This document shows positions 7,637 through 11,937 of a stretch of DNA of 11,937 nucleotides, piece by piece. Within the stretch, counting starts at the first letter, position 1, and each line of letters begins with the position of its first letter. Source of the DNA: an uncultured Spirochaetaceae bacterium (GTDB lineage: Bacteria; Spirochaetota; Spirochaetia; Treponematales; Treponemataceae); contig CALNCH010000330.1 of the NCBI GenBank assembly GCA_937875245.1, forward strand, positions 1 through 11,937, given 5' to 3'. Below the pieces are notes generated by a model, which saw only the letters and a list, made by a program, of their open reading frames with translations, was not told the DNA's origin and did no database searches. The position numbers were made by a program, and so were the translations under genes.

Positions 7637-9163
7637 ATGAAAACCCTTGAAGCCGTTATCGAAATGGGTTCAACTGGAATACGACTTATGGTATGCGAAG
7701 ATAGCCCAGGAGGCTCTTGGGTTGTCATCGACAATGCTGAGTTACCCGTTGCCCTGGGATGGGATGTGTTCACATTAAACACTGTAAGCAGAGAAACTCT
7801 TTTACAGCGTTTGCGTATTTTAAATCGTTTCAAAGAACAATTAAAGGGATGGGGCATTGATGATCAGCACGTGACTGTTATTGCCACTAGTGCATTACGT
7901 GAAGCTTCAAATAGAGATACCGTTCTTGACCGAATCCAAGTAAAAACTGGTTTTAAAGTAAAAGTTATTGATGGTATAGAAGAAAATCGTCTTATGTACA
8001 TAGCCGTCCTAGAAGCCCTTCGAGACGATTTACCCGAAATAAAGCAAAGTAACTCTGTAATTTTGGAAATTGGTGGCGGTTCTACCGAAATAATGCTTTT
8101 GGAACGAGGCGAAATGGCAGCCGTTCACAGCCTTCGTCTGGGTACCGTTATTATTGAGCAACATATTAAATCTATGTTAGGGTCTCAACACGATGCACGC
8201 CATTTTTTGAAAGATTTTATCAAAAATGCGGGAGTAAACTTAAATACCGAATTTAATTTAAAAAAAGTACAACACTTTATAACGATTGGACATGAAGCCC
8301 GAATTGCCGCTCAATACGTTGGAGAACAAATAGGAACCCGCACTTGGAAAATTACTCGAGAAAACTTTGCAGAGTTTGCAAATGAAATACAACAATTTTC
8401 TCCAGAAGAATGTCAAGTTAAATTTCAAGTTCCATACAGTGACGCAAAATCCTTAGGAGTTGCACTTTTTACCTATAAGCTTTTTATGGATTTGACAGAT
8501 GCCCAAGAAATAATTGTTTCTGGTACAACCTTACGGGAAGGTCTAATAATTAGCAAAGTTTTACCTCCTCAGGGTTTACAAAAAGAATTCGAATCTCAAA
8601 TTGTAGCGTCTGCAGTCAATATTGGTCGCAAATATAAATATGATGAAGAACATGCTCAGTATGTTAAAAGAATTGCGTTGCAGATATATGACACCATGAA
8701 TGAAGAATTAGGATTAGACTCTCACGCAAGAATATTACTTGAAGTATCTGCTATTTTACATGATGTAGGCATATTTATTCGTAGTACTGATCATCAACTG
8801 CATAGTCAATACATTATTTCCAACTCTGATATTTTTGGATTAAACAAAGACAGTATCAATATTGTTGCTCTGGTAGCATGTTACCACAGAGGCTCAATGC
8901 CAACTATTACTGATGTAAAATTTCATGCCTTACCGAGAACAGATAGGATGATAGTATTAAAACTAGCAGCTATATTGCGTATTGCAGATTCCTTAGATCG
9001 AAGTCACAGCCAGAGAATTAATAAGTTAGAAATGGAATTTTCCGGAGACAGTTTTAATATCAAAACAGTAGGAACTCACGATACAAAACTGGAACGATTA
9101 GCAGTCTCAGAGAAGGGAAATTTATTTGAGGCAGTATTCGGATATAATATCCTGATTTCATAG
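7637..9163 (+). CDS. Ppx/GppA phosphatase with C-terminal HD domain
   Basis: A 508-residue member of the exopolyphosphatase/guanosine pentaphosphatase family, within the usual length for the HD-containing form. The ASKHA-fold core has a phosphate-1 loop (EMGSTGIRLMV, 9-19), VIATSALREASNRD (81-94), the catalytic-Glu region DGIEENRL (112-119) and the second phosphate loop EIGGGSTEIML (144-154). The C-terminal HD-type part includes EEHAQYVKRIAL (337-348), ILHDVG (373-378), HSQYII (389-394) and the hallmark ILRIADSLDRSH (446-457). Such enzymes remove terminal phosphate from polyphosphate and/or convert pppGpp to ppGpp; sequence does not tell which dominates here. Glu9 and Glu144 stand where the family usually has Asp. 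The gene begins 8 nt after the glycosidase stop and lies 9 nt before ppk, so synthesis and breakdown of polyphosphate appear co-transcribed. Confidence 0.92.
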   Translation: MKTLEAVIEMGSTGIRLMVCEDSPGGSWVVIDNAELPVALGWDVFTLNTVSRETLLQRLRILNRFKEQLKGWGIDDQHVTVIATSALREASNRDTVLDRIQVKTGFKVKVIDGIEENRLMYIAVLEALRDDLPEIKQSNSVILEIGGGSTEIMLLERGEMAAVHSLRLGTVIIEQHIKSMLGSQHDARHFLKDFIKNAGVNLNTEFNLKKVQHFITIGHEARIAAQYVGEQIGTRTWKITRENFAEFANEIQQFSPEECQVKFQVPYSDAKSLGVALFTYKLFMDLTDAQEIIVSGTTLREGLIISKVLPPQGLQKEFESQIVASAVNIGRKYKYDEEHAQYVKRIALQIYDTMNEELGLDSHARILLEVSAILHDVGIFIRSTDHQLHSQYIISNSDIFGLNKDSINIVALVACYHRGSMPTITDVKFHALPRTDRMIVLKLAAILRIADSLDRSHSQRINKLEMEFSGDSFNIKTVGTHDTKLERLAVSEKGNLFEAVFGYNILIS

Positions 9164-9172
9164 GACAAAAGT

Positions 9173-11317
9173 ATGCCAAAAAACAAAGATACTATTTTTT
9201 TTAATAGAGAACTTTCATGGGTAGAATTCAACGGGCGAGTTTTACATGAAGCATGTCGAAAAGAGGTGCCTCTTTTGGAAAGACTGAAGTTTTTATCTAT
9301 TGTCACTTCAAATTTTGATGAATTTTTTATGGTACGAGTGGCTGGGTTAAAACAAAGAGCAGAAACTGAGCCAGATTGGAAAGATATTTCTAATCTAACC
9401 CCGAAAGAACAATTAACACGTATTTCAGCAAGAGTACACAAATTAGTAGACATTCAATATAACTGTCTTAATACTGACATATTACCTGCATTAGAAAATA
9501 ACGGCTTAGTATATGTACCCTCCAAAAACTTTACATCAGAGCAAAAATTATTTTTAGAAGGTATTTTTCAAGAAGAAATATTTCCTTTATTAACTCCTTT
9601 AAGAACTGACAATGATGAAGAATTACCTCATATTAACAACTTACGTTTATTTATTGCCTTTACTTTAAAACCTATCATTGATATTTCTACACTGCACGCT
9701 GCCTTTCGTCATAAAGCTCAGCAAATACCGTTAGCCTTTGTACAAATACCTACCAAAATGAAGCGTATTATCTGGTTACCCTCACCAGAAAACAAACATT
9801 TATTTACCCTAGTTGACGACATCATTACTTATTTTGGAACCCAACTCTTTCCTGGTTATTCTGTAGAAGAAAGCATGCTATTTCGCGTAACCCGAGATGC
9901 AGATTTTGCAGTCAATGAAGATGCTGGTAATAACTTTATTCAAGCAATGGAAGAAGTTCTTGTTCAACGCCAATCCTCTCTTCCTGTAAGACTGGTATGT
10001 AATAAAAGTAGTGACACTATACGAAATATTCTCCAAGAAAAATTACATCTTGAAAAAGAAGATGTCTACGAAATTGATGGTATTTTGGAATTATCGTCTT
10101 TGGAAGAATTGTGGAATACCGAAGGATATGCCCATCTTAAATATCCACAATGGAAACATTTTTATTCAGCAGACTTTGATCCTAAAGAACCTATGTGGGA
10201 CAAAATAAAACAAAAAGATGTTTTATTATACGTACCTTTTGAATCTTACGAACCAGTCATTAATTTCTTAAATTCTGCTAGTGAAGACCCAGGTGTGTTG
10301 GCTATTAAAATGACCTTATACCGAACCAGTGGAGATTCTCCCATTATCAGGGCAATTGAAAGAGCTGCCCGAAATGGTAAGCAAGTTACTGTTTTCGTTG
10401 AATTAAAAGCTCGTTTTGATGAAAAGCGAAACATATCTTGGGCCTCTCGTTTGCAAAAAGCAGGGGTTATTGTTGTTCATGGAATTGCTAATCTTAAAGT
10501 TCATGCAAAACTATTGTTAGTAGTAAGACGTGAAGCAAATGGTGTTTGCAGATATGTTCATTTATCCACAGGAAATTACAACGAAAAAACAGCCCGACTT
10601 TACTGCGATATGTCTCTTTTTACTGTAAATCAAGAAATTGCTAACGACGCAACTATGTTTTTTAATATGATTTCCGGATACTCGATTATTCAAGTAATGA
10701 AACAATTATATATGGCTCCTATTAACTTGAAGAATCAACTTGTTCATCTCATTGAACGAGAAATTCAGCACGCAACCCCAGAAACACCGGGGCTTATTAT
10801 GGCAAAAATGAATAGCTTGGCTCACGAAGAAATTATTCAAGCCTTATACAAAGCAAGTAATAATAATGTCCATATTTTATTAAATGTTCGTGGTATCTGC
10901 ATGCTGGTTCCTGGTGTAAAAAAACAAAGTGAAAACATTAGTGTAATTAGTATTATTGATGAATACTTGGAACATAGTCGTATTTTTTACTTTCAAAACG
11001 GTGGAGCTGAAGAAATATATCTTTCCAGTGCAGACTGGATGCCCCGTAACCTTGACCGTCGTGTTGAATTAATGTTTCCTGTTGCCCAAGAAGATATTTT
11101 TAAGAAAATAAAAGATATTCTCATTTTATATTTTTCTGATAATACAAAAAGTCATTATCTTGACAGTACAGGGACTTGGATTCCTCGAGTTCCTCAAGAA
11201 AATGAAGAAGTATTACGGGCACAAGAATACATTTACAACAATTTTAAACGAATACACGATGCCCATATAAAGGAAACTCCTACTGAATTTGTTGTTCGTC
11301 GAAACGATGCTTTCTAA
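9173..11317 (+). CDS. ppk: polyphosphate kinase 1
   Basis: Ppk1 reversibly transfers the gamma phosphate of ATP to a growing polyphosphate chain through a phosphohistidine. The 714-residue length is normal for the family (E. coli about 690). All four regions are recognisable: the N-terminal domain (FNRELSWVEFNGRVLHEA 10-27, SNFDEFFMVRVAG 46-58), the head domain, and two PLD-like catalytic domains. The likely autophosphorylated histidine is His444 in LKVHAKLLLV. Other conserved sites are YVHLSTGNYNEKTARLY (461-477), NVRGICMLVPG (571-581), YLEHSRIFYFQNGG (598-611) and SADWMPRNLDRRVELMFPV (619-637). No key residue appears missing. The ATG at 9173 follows AGGA, which overlaps the TAG of the phosphatase gene. 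No clear terminator follows the TAA at 11315-11317. Confidence 0.97.
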   Translation: MPKNKDTIFFNRELSWVEFNGRVLHEACRKEVPLLERLKFLSIVTSNFDEFFMVRVAGLKQRAETEPDWKDISNLTPKEQLTRISARVHKLVDIQYNCLNTDILPALENNGLVYVPSKNFTSEQKLFLEGIFQEEIFPLLTPLRTDNDEELPHINNLRLFIAFTLKPIIDISTLHAAFRHKAQQIPLAFVQIPTKMKRIIWLPSPENKHLFTLVDDIITYFGTQLFPGYSVEESMLFRVTRDADFAVNEDAGNNFIQAMEEVLVQRQSSLPVRLVCNKSSDTIRNILQEKLHLEKEDVYEIDGILELSSLEELWNTEGYAHLKYPQWKHFYSADFDPKEPMWDKIKQKDVLLYVPFESYEPVINFLNSASEDPGVLAIKMTLYRTSGDSPIIRAIERAARNGKQVTVFVELKARFDEKRNISWASRLQKAGVIVVHGIANLKVHAKLLLVVRREANGVCRYVHLSTGNYNEKTARLYCDMSLFTVNQEIANDATMFFNMISGYSIIQVMKQLYMAPINLKNQLVHLIEREIQHATPETPGLIMAKMNSLAHEEIIQALYKASNNNVHILLNVRGICMLVPGVKKQSENISVISIIDEYLEHSRIFYFQNGGAEEIYLSSADWMPRNLDRRVELMFPVAQEDIFKKIKDILILYFSDNTKSHYLDSTGTWIPRVPQENEEVLRAQEYIYNNFKRIHDAHIKETPTEFVVRRNDAF

Positions 11318-11329
11318 TTTATTCTAACA

Positions 11330-11364
11330 TTGCAACATCTCTGCATTTTTGCTAAACTCTCTTT
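11330..11364 (+). promoter_or_regulatory. candidate promoter giving a leaderless hisA-like transcript
   Basis: TTGCAA (11330-11335) and TAAACT (11353-11358) are spaced by exactly 17 nt, and a TG one base before the -10 (11350-11351) makes it an extended -10. Each hexamer matches the sigma-70-type consensus at four of six positions. Six bases follow before the ATG at 11365, so transcription should start at or within a base or two of the start codon. No Shine-Dalgarno is present between the promoter and the ATG. The element lies in the 47-nt gap after ppk, so the HisA-like gene can be expressed separately from the polyphosphate operon. Confidence 0.55.
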
Positions 11365-11937
11365 ATGGTTATTGCATCTATTGACATGAAAGACGGCATT
11401 GTCGTCCAATTAAAAAATGGTAAAGAAAAAATTCTGGAACGAAATGATCCGGATTCATTAATTGCAGAGTTTAATCGCTATGGTGAAGTAGCAATCATTG
11501 ACCTGGACGCTGCGTTAGGAAATGTAATTACTGAAGGCAAAGAAAAAGGAAATACTCCCAATACACAAATGCTAAAATCCTTGTTACGCAAAGGAAATGT
11601 TAGAGTTGGTGGTGGTATTAGAGACGTTAAAAAAGCCAAAGAATTAATTTCTTTAGGTGCAGAAAAAGTCATTATTGGTTCTGCCGCTTTCAAGGAAAAT
11701 CCCCAGGAAGGGGAAGACATTCTTAACATTCCCTTTTTAGAAGAATTAGTTTCTACTATTGGCAAACAACGAATAATAATCTCTGTAGATGCAATTCATG
11801 GTGATATTGCCCTTAAGGGTTGGACAAAAACCGCAGGAATACCCCTTGTTGAGGGAGCAAAAGCTGCAGAAAAATATGCTAGCGAATTACTTTTTACCTG
11901 TGTAGAACGAGAAGGTTGCATGAAAGGTATCGATATG
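11365..11937 (+). CDS. hisA: HisA-like phosphoribosylformimino-AICAR ribotide isomerase (partial, 3' end outside window)
   Basis: 191 codons are open to the window edge. The protein matches HisA, the (beta/alpha)8-barrel isomerase of histidine biosynthesis that acts between HisI and HisFH. Seen are VIASIDMKDGIVVQL (2-16) with catalytic Asp7, IIDLDAALG (44-52), the phosphate loop VRVGGGIR (79-86), KVIIGSAAF (101-109) and ISVDAIHGDIALKGW (139-153) with catalytic Asp142. Near the end LLFTCVEREGCMKGID (175-190) matches the loop usually written as T-x-x-x-R-D-G-T; here Glu183 replaces the Asp. The start is certain because Asp7 is required and an in-frame TAA lies four codons upstream, yet no Shine-Dalgarno precedes it. 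HisF is less likely because the N-terminus lacks the HisF CLDV-type motif. Some bacteria fuse HisA to HisIE, but whether that applies lies beyond the window. Confidence 0.85.
   Translation, partial: MVIASIDMKDGIVVQLKNGKEKILERNDPDSLIAEFNRYGEVAIIDLDAALGNVITEGKEKGNTPNTQMLKSLLRKGNVRVGGGIRDVKKAKELISLGAEKVIIGSAAFKENPQEGEDILNIPFLEELVSTIGKQRIIISVDAIHGDIALKGWTKTAGIPLVEGAKAAEKYASELLFTCVEREGCMKGIDM

Noticed and set aside
9076..9453. Minus-strand open frame over the ppx-ppk junction.
   Set aside because: It is antisense to conserved ends of two well-supported genes and has no recognisable motif.
11326..11350. Possible terminator after ppk: TGCA...TGCA followed by TTTTT.
   Set aside because: Only a 4-bp stem can form, too weak for an intrinsic terminator; the stretch is better explained as a promoter.
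11478..11765. Minus-strand open frame inside the HisA-like gene.
   Set aside because: It is antisense to conserved HisA motifs, including the phosphate loop.

Overview
The window is AT-rich, densely packed bacterial chromosome with no tRNA, rRNA, insertion sequence, CRISPR array or phage gene visible. A Treponema-like spirochaete is my best guess. It rests on the gene mix (TraB-family protein, TPR exported protein, GatB/asparaginase-like fusion, Ppx/GppA-HD next to Ppk1, HisA-like protein) and the low-GC codon use. This is inference, with no phylogenetic marker seen.

Layout. Positions 1-2027 (minus strand) hold an exported TPR-repeat protein followed 8 nt downstream by a TraB-family gene. 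That TraB gene is split: its N-terminal half (648-205) and C-terminal half (268-1) lie in different frames, and the conserved segment expected between them is missing, which points to an out-of-frame internal deletion. A 40-nt divergent gap leads to a plus-strand gene (2068-3816) for an unrecognised membrane-anchored or exported protein. It converges, only 2 nt away, on a minus-strand gene (6170-3819) for an unusual fusion: a degenerate GatB/GatE-like region followed by an asparaginase/GatD-like domain whose catalytic Thr and Asp are both Ala.

A 96-nt divergent promoter region (6171-6266) separates that fusion gene from a plus-strand three-gene operon: a trehalase/MGH1-like (alpha/alpha)6 glycosidase, a Ppx/GppA phosphatase with a C-terminal HD domain, and polyphosphate kinase Ppk1. 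The gaps are 8 and 9 nt, and each upstream TAG stop is part of the next Shine-Dalgarno sequence. The operon may couple polyphosphate or alarmone turnover to carbohydrate breakdown. The last gene (11365 onward, cut by the window end) encodes a HisA-like isomerase. It has no Shine-Dalgarno sequence, and an apparent promoter is placed so that transcription should start at or next to its ATG, suggesting a leaderless mRNA.

The most notable observations are the doubly degenerate GatB-asparaginase fusion, the internally deleted traB, the probable leaderless hisA-like transcript, and the TAG/Shine-Dalgarno overlaps at all three same-strand junctions.
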